Below are positions 23,423-36,625 of a stretch of DNA of 64,000 nucleotides, one piece after another. The stretch is from Sweltsa coloradensis. Taxonomy: Eukaryota > Arthropoda > Insecta > Plecoptera > Chloroperlidae. The notes beneath the pieces were generated by a model, which made no database searches, was not told the DNA's origin, and saw only the letters and a list, made by a program, of their open reading frames with translations. The position numbers and the translations under genes were made by a program. The first letter of the stretch is position 1. Each line of letters opens with the position of its first letter. The DNA is taken from assembly GCA_024449915.1 (NCBI GenBank), contig JAMZAV010000976.1, forward strand, positions 155,596-219,595, written 5' to 3'.

Positions 23423-24060
23423 AAAAATCTATATTATTTGGAGTGTGCTGTTGACAACTTGAATTGCTGAACTTTCTTGCGTAGTCATGTCCGCAGGAGG
23501 GTATAGTGCTACACATGAGCTTTACCAGGTGCGAGTTTGACCTCGTCAGGTGTTTATAGCCAGGTCTCCATAGAAAGTTAGAAACGAGCCATGAGGCCCC
23601 AGTCACAAAGAGTATAACTAACTAAGCCTAAGTTATACCTCGTAAAACCGCATTATAAAATAAGTAGTTTTAGAAATAAAATCTCAATGGCTGTTAGTAG
23701 GACTAAATCCCATCATTCGCCAATGACCGAAGAAAATTGAAAAGACGTTTCAATTACAACTGGCGGTGGCCTATATCTAACCAATAATCTCCCTAATCAG
23801 AGTACCACGTCCGAGCGACGTTTATTTCTGTTGGTGATCAGACGAGAGAGCACAGCCCTACAATGATGTGTAACATCCCGCAATATGAGCGTGAGAACGG
23901 ATGAGAGGGATAAGAAAACAACAGGAAAATGTTTAATAGTGGGACATAAGTATACCTTATGTACCGTTACCTAACCTGGTGTGACCATCTTCTTGAGACT
24001 TATTGGGTATACCTAGGTTTCATAGGTACCGATAGAGGTAGCCGATGCGCAACGCGCGAG
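23423..24060. other. Intronic stretch, nothing recognised
   Basis: No motif was identified. Confidence 0.5.
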
Positions 24061-24131
24061 ACTCTTTCAAGGTTTTCTTCGAATATTGTAAATTCAATGT
24101 TTACAATATTCGAAGAAAACCTTGAAAGAGT
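24061..24131. repeat. Perfect 32-bp inverted repeat with 7-base loop
   Basis: Arms 24061-24092 and 24100-24131 are exact complements, starting ACTCTTTCAAGGTTTTCTTC, with loop TTCAATG. The outer part, TCAAGGTTTTC, resembles the GAGGTTTTCC end of the SINE fragments in this window. Confidence 0.97.
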
Positions 24132-24463
24132 AAGCCCCCTTATACATCTGGATGGTTTGAGTATAGCAAAGCGACCAACTGCAAAAATTCTAGGGCTCAC
24201 TGTGAGCGAGTGCCTTGACTGGCTTCCACATATCCAGTTATTGTTTGTTGGTGCTTCGAAGGCTGAAACTCCTTGTGAGCCCTTCTACATTCATTACTCA
24301 TGGAATATCATTCATACATTCAGTCAATCATCTCATATGCAGTTCTTTTTTAAGGCATATTAAGTCATGCTAAACGAATATTCATGACACAAAAAAGAGC
24401 ATTGAGAATAATCACAAGTGTATCCAGGCGGCATTTATGTAAGACACATTTCACTAATCTTCA

Positions 24464-25186
24464 TTAAGCGAGCGAAGCGAGCGTTTCCATTTGACTCTGC
24501 CGGAAAAATTTGTCACTCGTTTTGTTTTTTTTTTGTTTGTTTGTTTGTTTGTTTGTTTGTTTGTTTGTTTTTTTTTGTTTGTATGTCTCGCCATAACGTT
24601 CGAACGGAGGCTCGGATCGAGTTGAAATTTTGACCATCCGCAAGCTTTGTTCTCGATTGAATGCCATTAGTTTTGTGGCAAAATCGTTCAAAAAGTCAAA
24701 AAGTTACATTAAAGTTAATCGAAAGTTTTTTTTTCAAACTAACCGGCGACAAAATCTGAGATAGCCAAATCATTTAGAATGTCCGTCCGGTCACGAATAT
24801 GTTAATTTTAGTTTGATCCGATAAGTAGTGTAGATGGAAATTACATTATAACAAAAGTAACGTTGCCATGGCAACGAAAAGACGCGCGAAGTTTCTAATG
24901 CACTGCCACCTAGAAGTAATCAAAATACTTTCGAGGAAGCTGTCACCAAAGAGTTTAAATATTTTTCCAAATGAGTCAAGGTCCTCTAGATGGCGGTGGA
25001 TTTTATCCACAAAGTAAAGATTTACATACGGGTTTACCCAAATACCTTGGCAATAATAAATAATATCGGAAACATGGCCCTGTGGACAGCGAACGTCGCA
25101 AATTTTAAAATTTAAAAAAATGTGCATTGTGGGTCTAGCTATAGCACGTGCTCGCTTATCAACGCGTCCAACTGAGCGTTTCCTAG
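24464..25186 (+). mobile_element. Family D rolling-circle-like element, copy 1
   Basis: The 5' end is TTAAGCGAGCGAAGCGAGCG. Then come a CATTTGACTCTGCC lead, a (GTTT)n run at about 24535-24570, and CGTTCGAACGGAGGCTCGGA. TAAGCGAGC recurs inverted near the 3' end as GCTCGCTTA, followed by AACGC-GTCCAACTGA-GCGTT and TCCTAG|T. Confidence 0.85.
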
Positions 25187-25946
25187 TATAATATATTGAC
25201 TCGTATATCCGAATAATTTTGTCAGCTTCCACTTTTGCACACTCTAATCCTCAACTGCTCATTACAAATGCAATAAACCACTCTCATAAAACGCGTTCCA
25301 ACTCTAATATATTCATACTACATTCAAACATTCACTAACAGTCTAAAGCTAGCTCTGTAATAAAATTTACAATAAATTTCCACAATCCATCAAAAACGCT
25401 ACTCCAACATAATTTAGAATTAAAATCATTTTTTTCTTATTCATAATCTTTATTATTCATTAGAGGAATTTCTTAATGCCAAAATTGAATTAAACTTACA
25501 CATTTTGTATCCCTCCACTCGTCCCTCCATCCTTCTAGTCCATCACATAATGTATGTTTATGTATTTGATCTATTCCTTTAAATTGTTTACTTAAATATT
25601 TCATTCTTATACTATTTCTATTATTATTATAATTAATGTGCTAGTTATTCACTCCCTCTCTCTCAAAAGAGAATATATTCTTACTATGTACTAATCTGTG
25701 AATAAAAATCTGATTACTTAATACTGAACAATAAGGCGAAAGCTAGGAATTGATTTTCTCTTGGACTTTACCTTCGCCATAAAATCATAAAACCATATAA
25801 CCATATCACCCGATATAAATAGATATAAATTAAGAGAAGTATAAATTGCCCTGGATAGTTTTCCCAAGAAATATTAAAACAGAAAAGTAACTACGAAGTC
25901 ATTGTACATTTGGATCTGTTATACATTAACATCCACTAGTATATGA
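25187..25946. other. Intronic stretch, nothing firm
   Basis: TCTGTGAATAAAAATCTG near 25700 could be a retroposon-type polyadenylation context, but nothing else supports it. Confidence 0.4.
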
Positions 25947-25996
25947 GTGAGGAAAACCTTGAAAGCAGTTGGCTGTAATCGAACCTGAGTCCCCCA
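25947..25996 (-). repeat. SINE-like fragment (family F)
   Basis: On the minus strand, GACTCAGGTTCGATTACAGC (B-box-like) is followed within 30 bases by CAAGGTTTTCCTCACTC, the same order as in the copies at 30.9, 50.4 and 53.9 kb. Confidence 0.45.
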
Positions 25997-26072
25997 GAAT
26001 TATTCACGCCAAGTTGCGCAAAGCAAAGCTTAGTGAAATATGGTGGCTCCATGTCTACCCGTGTGAGTTCTA

Positions 26073-27246
26073 CTAGGAAAACGCTCAGTTGGACGCGTTG
26101 TTGAGCGAGCACCGGTACGTGCAACATGACCCGAGCACGACATTCCCATAAGGCCCACCACACAGTGTAGGCCTAACTGGATATTGACATTGTACACTAT
26201 ATACTATTCCAACATCTTTGCATTGTACTAATTCACGTCATGCCTTCTAAAGTGTATCTTTGTATCTTCACTGCCTCCTTCATTTTTTAACACTAGGAAA
26301 ACGCTTAAGTCCCGCCGCGTTGTTGGATGAGCGTAATTGGTGCATTGAGCTGCCATGTGTTATGCGGATTTTCTGTTGTTCTGTGAAAAAATCAGAACTT
26401 TGTTGAATTTTTTTTAAATTAAATCAAATTAAATAAAAAATTAACTTTTTTTTTAATTAACCGTAATTTTAAAAAAGGAAAAAATCGTAATATTGAAATT
26501 TTCATAAGAAATAATTATTCGATTACGCACAAATTTTACACGAATATATTAATTCTTAAAATTAAGGTTCTGTGAAAAAATCATTATAATTGGATAAAGC
26601 ATGTAGGTGTTATTAAGTCGAAGACAATTTTTAAAAATAAAAAAATCGTAAAATTGCGATTTTCTTGAGAAATAATTTTTCGATGGCGCTCAAAAACGTG
26701 GCAGTTCTAAGTTCAGAGATTTCGAAGGCCTCCATAAAATTTCATCGCAATCGGAGTATCGGTTTAGCCGGAATCGTGTTAACAGGCAGACAAAAATACA
26801 GAAAGAAAGAAAGAAAAAAAAAAAAAAAACATTCCGGATTTTTTTCTCCAGTGTAGTGAAATGGAATCTTCGCTTCGCTCGCTACGCTCATCCAATCATT
26901 TTTCGAATTATGATTACCAATAAGTCTTTAAGGTCTTGACCGATTTAGCTGAAAATTTGGAAAATAGGAGATAATGTTGTACTTATTGACCCTGCAAAAT
27001 TTCATAACGATCGGAACATTTTTATTTTTTTATTATTTTATTTTATTTTTTATTTTTTATAACCAACGATCGGATTTTGTTCAAAAACTATACAGCAACC
27101 CGCCTAGGTGGTATGTACATGTGTAAAAAATTTCAGGTCGATCAGAGAAACGGTGCGACCTGTATCGAAGCAGTAACAGAAAAAAAAAACAGACATTCGA
27201 GCCATAAGAGTCAAGTGGAGACGCTCGCTACGCTCGCTCAATAACA
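26073..27246 (-). mobile_element. Family D copy 2, carrying a nested family C element
   Basis: On the minus strand the 5' end at 27246 is TTATTGAGCGAGCGTAGCGA then GCGTCTCCACTTGACTC. The 3' end at 26073 is GCTCGCTCAACAACGCGTCC, AACTGAGCGTTTTC and CTAG|T. Both match family D copy 1. The middle (26293-26895) is a complete family C element in the same orientation, so I read this as an insertion into D. Joining the two D ends is inference. Confidence 0.65.
26293..26895 (-). mobile_element. Family C rolling-circle-like element, copy 1
   Basis: On the minus strand the 5' end is TTGGATGAGCGTAGCGAGCG (two nonamers), then AGATTCCATTTCACTACACT, an A/G-rich run on the plus strand, CGGTTTAGCCGGAATCG and TTCATCGCAATCGGAG. 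The 3' end is CTCATCCAACAACGCGGCGG, GACTTAAGCGTTTTC and CTAG|T. Confidence 0.88.
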
Positions 27247-30200
27247 TGATCCCACTAGATGTAATATTTCTGCGCGAGTCTACTGAATCCACCTCTGCGA
27301 TCTGAAACGATCTGAAACGCGATCCGAATGCCGAACCGATTGAAGGTCGTGTCCTGTATCGTGCCATGGAAGTCCTTAGTGTGTTATAAGTGCCGGACCA
27401 ACAACGTGAATTCAGCATTCTCTTGTAAAGGCGACTTTTCAATATTCAAACTTCAAACAGATCGTCCATCCCCTGGGGCTAACAGGAATTTACTCCTTGT
27501 TTATTCCAGGAATATGAACGAATGGTTTGGACGGTTTTTCATTTCCCAGTTCTTGGAAACAATATTAATTATTGTTTTTTTCTTGGTAGTCATTCAAATT
27601 AGTTTTACCAGATGTTCACTCAAACGTTTGTCCAACATTCAATAAATAATCATAACCTTGGACAACGACCCCATAAAAAAAACAAAACAATTCAACAGTA
27701 AGAAATATGAAATTTTAAATAAAACGATATCGTTATAACAAACCGCGAAAACTGATTTCTGCATCTAAATCTGAATTTTTATGTGGTTTAATATTACGAT
27801 CAAATATTACTGTAGCATTTCTAAGTAACTTATATTTGATGGAGAAATTGATTTTCAAATAAACGCGTACAAGAAACATCTTAATTGAAAATTTATTAAT
27901 AGAATCTCAATATTCGCTTCAATGAAATACAAAGGCTGAATAGAATAGTGAGGTAACTGCAAGGCGACCTTCTGCTTGTTTGACGTGCTGAAGATATCAA
28001 CAGTTACTGCGGTTGGCTTTGCAGGGTTGTTGACACTCAACTGTTTAGCTAGGTAAGCTTTAAAGTGAAACGTAGTCTAACTAACGCTTATATTCGCCTG
28101 GTAAACAAACAATGCCTTGTGGGTGTAATTGCTTGATCTAGGCCTACTCAATGTGCAAATTGGTCTTCCTCGAATACAATCATTAATAACACTAGCAGAG
28201 CATAGATACATTTATGCCGTGCACATATTCAACAAACCATCCATCCAACCAGTGGTCGGATTCAACTGAGAGATCCCTCATATAGATTTAGCAGAAATAG
28301 TAGGGCCTATTAGGATTAAAATATACAAATACAGAAAGTTTTTATTTTGTGCATGGCAGGCTGATTTACTGGTAATGTTGAACTTTGCATACGCAGTATA
28401 CTAATCCATCCGCTAAAAACCGCTAAAAACCATTTTTAAAATGTATACAATTTATGAATATCTATCCAATTTTAAAAATTATTAATTTTAATGAATTTTA
28501 CAAAAACCAATTTTTTCTTCCTTTCCAGTAGTAAGGAAAGACAAACTTAACTATCCTGTCGTTGTCGTATTCTGTGTTTGGTTTCAATCGTACTCAAACT
28601 TCACATTTCTTTTAAAGACTTCCAATTATTGATTCATTTTAAAATACATTTCATACCACATTATTATACAAAATTAATCAAACGCCCGAGTCACGACATG
28701 ACGACATGTAACGGCTGATCTAAAATGTGAATCGATGAATGTTCACCATAGTCTTCGTGAAATATAGGTCGTCGGTATTTAGCTTAAAAATAAAATTAAT
28801 ACACTAATGTCAAATAGTTTTAACACATGAAAACAAATGGTTCTGGAACGATAAAGTTTGTAATTATTTAATGATTCATTATAAATCCTGGCATAGCGTT
28901 TAGAATAAAGATATGAATTAATATGCAATTTTTGAAGCCAGGACTTAAGTCCTCGATTACACAGTAATACATATGCACCGGGTGAAATACTTTACGTTTT
29001 ATTATCTAATTACTGTTTTTTTTATTGTATTACTTTTACTGTTGCGTGTTATTGCAGTGTTTTCAATATTATTTACTTCTTGTCAATATCATCTCAGATA
29101 CACAGGGTGAGGCATAACATATTCACATAAGTGTTTGATCCCACTAATTATATATTGGTGTACACAGCAAAATGGACGTTAATTAATGTTTGCCTTAATG
29201 TTTTCGTGTATTTACATTTACATATTATATTTGATGATGCCATAGAAATTCTAACCCTTGTTTGGTATTTATTTATGATTTCAAAGCAAAATGATGTTTT
29301 ATCTTTGCCGTGGGTCACTACTCAAACAGTTTTAATTAGAGATGGTAGTGTTTTATTGCTATCAAGCGAGATGGTCATAATAGAGAGGCAACTGAAGTTT
29401 ATTTTAGTTCACTCTTCTCTAAGTAGTTTGTTTGTAGTAGGCAAAGGATGAAACCATTCTTTTGTTCCGTTAAAAACACCATGGTTTGCATTTTGACAGC
29501 AATGGTGAAAGGGGCTTAGCGTTCTACTTTTCAATTAGATGAATTTTATATAAATGAATTCTATTGTTAACCTTTTCTATACAAGAAAATAATAGAATCC
29601 ACCCAGCTGAACCTTTTCCCTTCATAGTTAGACAGGATGATCTAAATAAAGCATCTAAATGTAATTAAATACAATCGAGTTTCTCTCACAAATATGACAG
29701 CGCTACAAATAAAATACTAAACTATACGATACTATTGTCAGTGTTAGTTAAGTTTCAACTATTCTATATTGTAATAATTATCACAAAAACTTTGACAGTG
29801 ATCTGTTCTGAACTTTCTTTGTTTCCTCGCTATATTAGAGTTTCCACAGCAGATGTGCTTGTATGGACTTTAAAGATTCGGACCTTTGGTTATTGGGTGA
29901 TGTGTTTTTATTATTGGGTGTTAAATATTGGGTCTCGTTGGTCCTTTGGTAATATTCTTGGTTTCAATGAAGATGGTTCAGGGTTCAGTTCTCGTAAAGG
30001 GTAGAGATATTTTAATTTGTGATATTGATAGGTGGTTGCCCCATACTTACTCGACAGAAACACGTTCTTGGAAAACAATTGCACTTGTTTTGTGTTTGGT
30101 TGAAGAAGGATCACTTATATCGTCCGTGCTAGTTGTAAAACATCAGTCAGTCGATATCAAATCTAAACCGGTTTTGAAAGGGTGTTCAAAATCAACATTT

Positions 30201-30884
30201 AAACTCAAAGAAATGGAAATATTCTTTCTTCCCTACCCTTCATTAACTCACTTAGCAAAAGTCGTCTTAGCGCACGAAAGAAGGGTTGATTGATCGCTAC
30301 CAGAACGTGCATAAAGGGGTCACATGCTAAACGGGGGCGGCGAAAGTTTTCCAATGAATGCGGTTGCGAAACAATAACTTTGGTTGTCGGCATTAATCTG
30401 AACTAGGCTGCATTACGCACGTGAATATAATTTATAATGCGGTTATGTATGAAGGCACACATTCCTTGTTAATCGGCTTGGTGCACCTGTTAGGCACAGC
30501 ACGCGTGAATCCACCCAACACCTGTTAGGCTGGACAGCTATAAGTATATACAGTACACGCACGATGCTAACACAAGGACTTGCTATTGAATTCTATTAGA
30601 TGTGTGGATCAATACTGCATTATGTACGAACTACAAGACGCTATTCTCATTATCAGACTAGATTGTGCTTGTTACGTTTACCCATTATATGCCAAGCTGC
30701 GTTACCTGACGATAGTATAATAACTACATTCGATCTCACTGGCCAACCAATACATGACGGAACCAGGCGCTACAAACAATGGTGCACTTCAGAGAAGCTG
30801 ACAAGCAGAAAACTTTCAAAATCATTCTTCTCTCTCTTACTCGCTGGTTACCATGAATTCAATTCGCTAAGCACTCGACATCGA
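27247..30884. other. Long intronic stretch, nothing recognised
   Basis: AT-rich; several open frames of 60-184 codons lack family motifs and run into repeats. Confidence 0.5.
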
Positions 30885-30966
30885 ATTCGGGAGGTCCCGG
30901 ATTCGAATCCCGTCGTGACGTCAATCCCGACTGAAGGTTTCTCCGAGGTTTTCCTAGTTAGTCACC
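30885..30966 (+). repeat. SINE-like fragment (family F)
   Basis: There is a perfect Pol III B-box-like GGATTCGAATCC (30899-30910), then CGACTGAAGGTTTCTCCGAG and GTTTTCCTAG. The same order is found inverted at 50.4 and 53.9 kb. Confidence 0.55.
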
Positions 30967-31031
30967 TGATTAGGGTCACACCGATTAAATCTGATGAGTA
31001 TACCCTACAGCGGGCATCCTACAATTTTTTT

Positions 31032-31687
31032 TTTGATGAGCGTAGCGAGCGAAGCGAAGATTCCATTTCACTACACTGGAGAAAAAAATCCGGAATGTTT
31101 TTTTTTTTTCTTCTTCTTTCTTTCTTTCTTTCTGTATTTTTGTGTGTTTGTTAACACGATTCCGGCTAAACCGATACTCCGATTGCAATGAAATTTTATG
31201 GAGACCTTCGAAATCTCTGAACTTAGAACTGCCACGTTTTTGAGCGCAATCGGGAAATTTTTTCACATAAAAAAACGCAATTTTACGATTTTTTTCGATT
31301 TTTAAAAAATTTCTTCGACTTATAACACCTACATGCTTTATCCGATTGTAATGATTTTTTCACAGAACCTTAATTTTATGAATTAAGATATTCGTGTGAA
31401 ATTTGAGCGTAATCGAAAAATTATTTCTCATGAAAATCGCAATTTTACGATTTTTTCTTTTTAAAAAATTACGATTAATTAAAACAAAATTAAGTTAATT
31501 TTTTATTTAATTTAATTTAATTATAAAAATTAAGTTAATTTTTTATATAATTTAGTTTAATTAAAAAAAATCTTCGACTTAGTAATGATTTTTTCACAGA
31601 ACAACAGAAAATCCGCGTAACACATGGCATCTCAATGCACCATATACGCTCATCCAACAACGCGGCGGGACTTAAGCGTTTTCCTAG
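31032..31687 (+). mobile_element. Family C rolling-circle-like element, copy 2
   Basis: The 5' end is TTTGATGAGCGTAGCGAGCG (first G changed; two nonamers) with a (TTTC) run near 31114. The core is CTTCGAAATCTCTGAACTTA. The 3' end is CGCTCATCCAACAACGCGGC, GGGACTTAAGCG and TTTTCCTAG|T. The 5' TTTGATGAGCGTA is inverted next to the 3' hairpin with one mismatch. Confidence 0.88.
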
Positions 31688-33365
31688 TTTAAATTTATGA
31701 TGATACAAAACTGTATATCTAACATTGGTTGAAATATTATTATTCTTGCTTTGATTCCTACAAATACAAATTAGTACACACTTTGTTACTTCAAAATGTA
31801 TTTTAGCAAGTATCGTCCGAAGACAATAAATGTTACTAGACCTGCAGAAACTTTTTCTGCTTTTTGTAACGATTACGACAGAGTTAAATCATTAGTTGTA
31901 ACCTGTCTATAGAATTAAGTACTAAATTAAACTCTTAATTGTCGCCGTATATACCTTACTACTAGTCCTGGCACATGACAAGTTTCAGAGGTAGGGATTG
32001 ATTTTGATGCCACCAATCCTTGCACATAACCGAGCTTTATTATACTGAACTCCACATAATTAGTATTTTCCTCGCTACAAACCACCATGGCAAGTGGCAA
32101 CTAGCTTCAATCTCTAAGTATCATTAAATAAATTTACAAATACCTAATTATAACAAAAAAAAATATAACAAACAAAGAGTTTCAAATTAAAAGACGTTAT
32201 CAACGTGAAAACTGTGTTTCATAAACACAACTGCTATAGATTTTATGTAATGGTTAGTATTAAACATAATATTATATATTTTTTAACTGTGACCTTGTTT
32301 TTCTCTATGCAACTTTTCATTCAAGCATTTGATTTCAATTGACAAAAAATGTATTATTCTTATTTTTGCAACAATGAATACGGTATAAATTATACATTCC
32401 TATGAGAAATAGTTCTGTAATTGAAACCTGTGAACTACACACAAATAACAATCTCTATGTTTTTAACGTAGAGATGCAAATTTGTGATCAATATGTACAT
32501 TACATTAATTGAAACAACAGAGCAGGCAGTTTTAGAACTGCTGTAAATCAGCAGTAATTGCAATATTATTGCGTTAATTTACCAACTGGTTGAAAAGCGC
32601 CCACACAATTACAAGGCGATAATTACATGCATAATTATTAGAATTTCAGTGAGTAATTAAGACCGCGATTGACTCAAGGCAATATTGCGTGTGGTTAATG
32701 CGTGCGATTCAGACACAGAAAGTTAAATGCCTGTCACACTTTGAAGTATAGTGAGTATCTCAGTCACGTCACTGTAGCGGTATAGTACACAGTACACACA
32801 AGAGGTGCAGGCGCCAGCACAAAGTACGCAAGCATTAAAACTATTTGATGATATGTAATCACCATTCCATTTTGTAATTACTTTATCGACATTAAAAAGG
32901 CTCTTGCATATTAAAACATTCATTTGGAAAACTTAAGGTGGGACAGGACCTCGGTATAGTGGCCTACGTTGGTGGAAGGAGAAGCTAAAAAGAGGCCCTG
33001 GAGGTGGGACTTTACAAGTGTCACTCAAAATATTCGAAAATGAGCCGTCCAATACACAGTCGCAGTTGCCTCGTGTGGCTGTGACTACACAATGTACTGC
33101 AGAAGCTCTGAAAGCGCGCGTCTCAGTCAGCCAGCGTAGCGCCAGATCGTTCCCACTGCTACTCGGCTCATCAAGCTCACTCATCGAACGAGTTAGAACA
33201 AGATGATAGTTCTTTGAGAGTAGGGTGGCTGAGTTAATTACATCAAACCGTATTTTGTTCAGACTCATATATTATATCAAAGGTAAAAGCTGATCATGTA
33301 CATTATCAGGAAATATCAATATGGAATTATTGTTTGCTGTGAATGAAGAAAGATTTATAAAATTT
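31688..33365. other. Intronic stretch, nothing recognised
   Basis: A minus-strand open frame of 111 codons (33268-32933) shows no motif or exon-like splice sites. Confidence 0.45.
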
Positions 33366-33440
33366 CCTGACTAAAAATGTAGTGGATTCAAACCCACGTC
33401 CGTAATAGGTACCCGGTACCAGTACCGCCGTACCGGCATA
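33366..33440 (-). repeat. tRNA-like fragment and GGTACC-rich patch
   Basis: On the minus strand GTGGGTTTGAATCCACT is B-box-like (one change from consensus). Directly beside it, GGTACCCGGTACCAGTACCG (33411 on) is a short palindromic patch. Both look like decayed repeat ends; there is no gene. Confidence 0.35.
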
Positions 33441-34149
33441 TAATGTAAAATACGTTGATGAAATACCTCATGAGATAGCTGGTAACTGCATTTGAACAAA
33501 GTGTTGTATGTATAAATTGCTTTGTAAGTATTAATTGTATCATTCAATTGTGGATGTTTATTGCGTTAGTTACGGAAGTACCATTTTATATATTATTTAT
33601 CCATTTAATTTTGGCAATCATTCATTGGATAAATATGCAAATCCACCTCCTGATTAATTAAGCCCAGTGGCATATCCAGGGGGGCTTAAATATTATATTC
33701 TTCAAATCATCTAGGTTAAGCAAAAAAATTAATTCATCTATTCATTTTTGTAAACACATAATAACCACTTCAAAAATACGCATTTTCAAAAAATTGCTCG
33801 TGGACTTATGTCCCGTAATTAATTTTAAGGCTAATTCTTTGCAATTAGGTGTGGCTATCGTTGGAAAAGTTTTTTATTTACATTCTTGCACATTGGTAAT
33901 GATAAACATAGGTGAAATACTATCTATAATATATAATAATTAGAGGTACGTGAAAATAGCGTTTTGTGAATAGATGCTACAAAGCGCTATTTTTTCATTT
34001 AAAACTAAGGTTTTCCAGTCCCATTTTATTTTATTTTCCATAGTAGGGATAGTTTGTTCATAGACATTTTTATGCATTGATATTGATTCAACCTTGATGA
34101 CATAATTTCAAAATAATAACATGAAATAACTTCCACATAATAGAGATAC

Positions 34150-34335
34150 ATTTACAATCGTAAAATTGTCCCCGCTCGGGATTCACCACCGATTCATCAC
34201 GATCGGAGTACGACTGGTAGAAAGCAAGCAAGCAAACAATCAAACAAACAAACAAACAAACAAACAAACAAATAAACAAACACAGAAAAAAATAACAGCC
34301 AAACTTTCTTCTCCACTTTGCTTGACACGTTACGC
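34150..34335 (-). mobile_element. Fragment of a HINE-like element with (CAAA)n
   Basis: ATCACGATCGGAGTACGACT followed by an (AAAC)n run and GCCAAACTTTCTTCTCCACT resembles the core-microsatellite-lead order of families A, C and D on the minus strand. Neither terminus is clear. Confidence 0.4.
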
Positions 34336-36555
34336 ACTTCCATTGAGCAGGTCATGGAGTGGGTACCCCCCCCCCTGCCCCACACCGCGCAATTGGTGAT
34401 CCATTCGCGATGTCTTTGATGTATACTGTATAGTCTCTCGCGTCTGCACTGCGCATGCAACGCGACGTTGACCGCTGAGTCATAGCAATGGTCATAAATA
34501 AAACACATGTCCCGACAGTCGACACAAACAGTAGATATGGACACAGGGAAATAAAAAGACGTCATTTGCGAGAATATTTAGGCTAATGTAATAGCAACAA
34601 TCGACGACTACAACAATGAATCAAATGAATCGAAACTAAGAACAAGCCACCCCACAGGTTGTTCGGGACGTAAACAAACTGAACAATGCAAAGTTATACA
34701 TATGAAAATTGGTGGGGGTCAGTAGGCAGAAAACTTGTAATGACCGATATAACCGTTGTTTGTTCACATACAATAATGATAGGTGCCCGTTTTTTGTACC
34801 TATAGAAACTAAAAAACAATCTTCTACAATGTATGTAAACATATAATGCTATAAAATATAGTTTATAATAACATATTATAGATTATTTATATGAAGCTCC
34901 ATTTTATGCGTTATGAAAACTAAATGTTAGGAGGGTGTTGCTTTATTTTAATCGCTTCTTCGTCATTCATTATAATCTGTAAATCTCACTTCCACACTAT
35001 AAATACATAAATTCACTTTGCCCCGTGACCGCATCGTTGCATATAGCTCGGCATTATGAATTTGCACGCAATTAAAACAATTGTTGCAATGAACATTTTG
35101 ACTAAGTTGTGCAACGATGAAGTAACGGGACAAAGTGAAGTTATGTTTTTATATTGAGCACAAGTAGAATAATCAGAAGCTTGGCCCTTCTTTGAGATCA
35201 CAATGCCTCTAGATTGTATTGTTTTTGTAGATAGGAGTACAAGTGTGTACGCTTTGTGATAGCCTATACACGTTCATTCCCTTGAAATATATCAATTATC
35301 AAGTTTCAAGATTCAAAATCTGTTTAGTGAATGCATACAATAAATTAACATTTTACCAAAAATTATACGTGTTCTCATGTTAACTATTAATAGCTATGTA
35401 AAAATAAACACTGCATTATTGGTCAACCAAGCATGATTGTCGCAATCAACCACTATACTAAACTTGTCTACAATGCTGCACCGTCCTCCCGGATGCGGAA
35501 TACCTTATTCTAAATATCCATGCGTAATAGTACCGATTCCAAGTAAAAAACGTTATTTACTCAAATTGGCGAGAATTTTTTTTTTTCTGTTTCGGAATTG
35601 TTTCTTTAATGTGTATTTTTGTTTGGAGATTTGCATCTAATATTATCTGAATGGACTACTTTTGAAGAATGACAATAATGTGTAACTATTTCAAAAAGTT
35701 AAAAACACCCATATGCGGCCACTCACACGGTCAATGTGGTAAAAGCCTAAAGTTTGCTCTCATATACATAACGTGATGAGGGCTCGAACAATGAAATTCT
35801 GTATAGTTCATAATCAACGCCCTGCAATGCACAACCCGCCACTGCATGACGTAGTGCAGTGGAACACCATTTCAATGAGTTCAAGAGAGCAGTAAACAAA
35901 GTGTATTTTAAATTTTTCATATGCTCCAAAAAATTTACCTGTCTTTGTCTGTTTCTTGTATAATCTAGGCTAAATATAAAAATTTACCGAAAACTACAGA
36001 ACGGACAGATGCAAAACTACAGAACGGACAGAGTTTGTTGTTCTTAATATGGTTATTGTTACAGAATTTGTTATGTATAATTGCATGACACAATTAACAT
36101 TATAAACACATAATAATTAGTGAGTGACTAGAAAATACGTAAAAATGTAAGCAAAGATTTGTCATTTACACACATCGTCGGGACTCGGGAGTGATTAAAA
36201 ACGCGCGATGCACGGCCTTGAGAATGTCTTTCATCAGACTTGCTGGCAGTAAGTCGAGGGGAGGGGGGAACTATTTAGATTTAATGCGTTTATCTGTGTG
36301 TTTTTAAATACGCAGCGATCCTTGCTGTTCTAGAACGACACAAATAGTAATGTGGACAGTGGATAAGCCAATGCTAATATTGCTTGTACAGTGTATGGAT
36401 TTTAATTTCTAGCGTGGATGTGGAAAGTTGATTATTTCTGGGTGTATGCCCACAGTCCCACACTGTTTTCACTGTTTTTCTATGATTATATCAACGCTAT
36501 CACACACCAATAATAAAATAGAAGTACTAAGTAGACCGAATTAATGACGCCGTCT
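34336..36555. other. Intronic stretch, nothing recognised
   Basis: No conserved motif or repeat family was seen. Confidence 0.5.
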
Positions 36556-36625
36556 CCAAATCTCAGTTGGTTGGAGCATCAGCCCAGACAGCGGAAGACT
36601 GGGGTTCTATCCTCGGTTGATACAA
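36556..36625 (+). repeat. tRNA-like sequence (SINE head)
   Basis: A-box-like TCAGTTGGTTGGAGCATC (36563-36580) and B-box-like GGGGTTCTATCC (36601-36612) are at tRNA-like spacing. The acceptor arms do not pair and the T-stem is imperfect, so I call it tRNA-derived, not a tRNA gene. Confidence 0.45.

Noticed and set aside
30600..31154. 184-codon plus-strand open frame
   Set aside because: It runs through unrelated intron, a SINE fragment and the 5' end of family C copy 2, so it is a chance composite.
36556..36625. Candidate tRNA gene
   Set aside because: A- and B-box-like words are present but the acceptor arms do not pair and the T-stem is imperfect.
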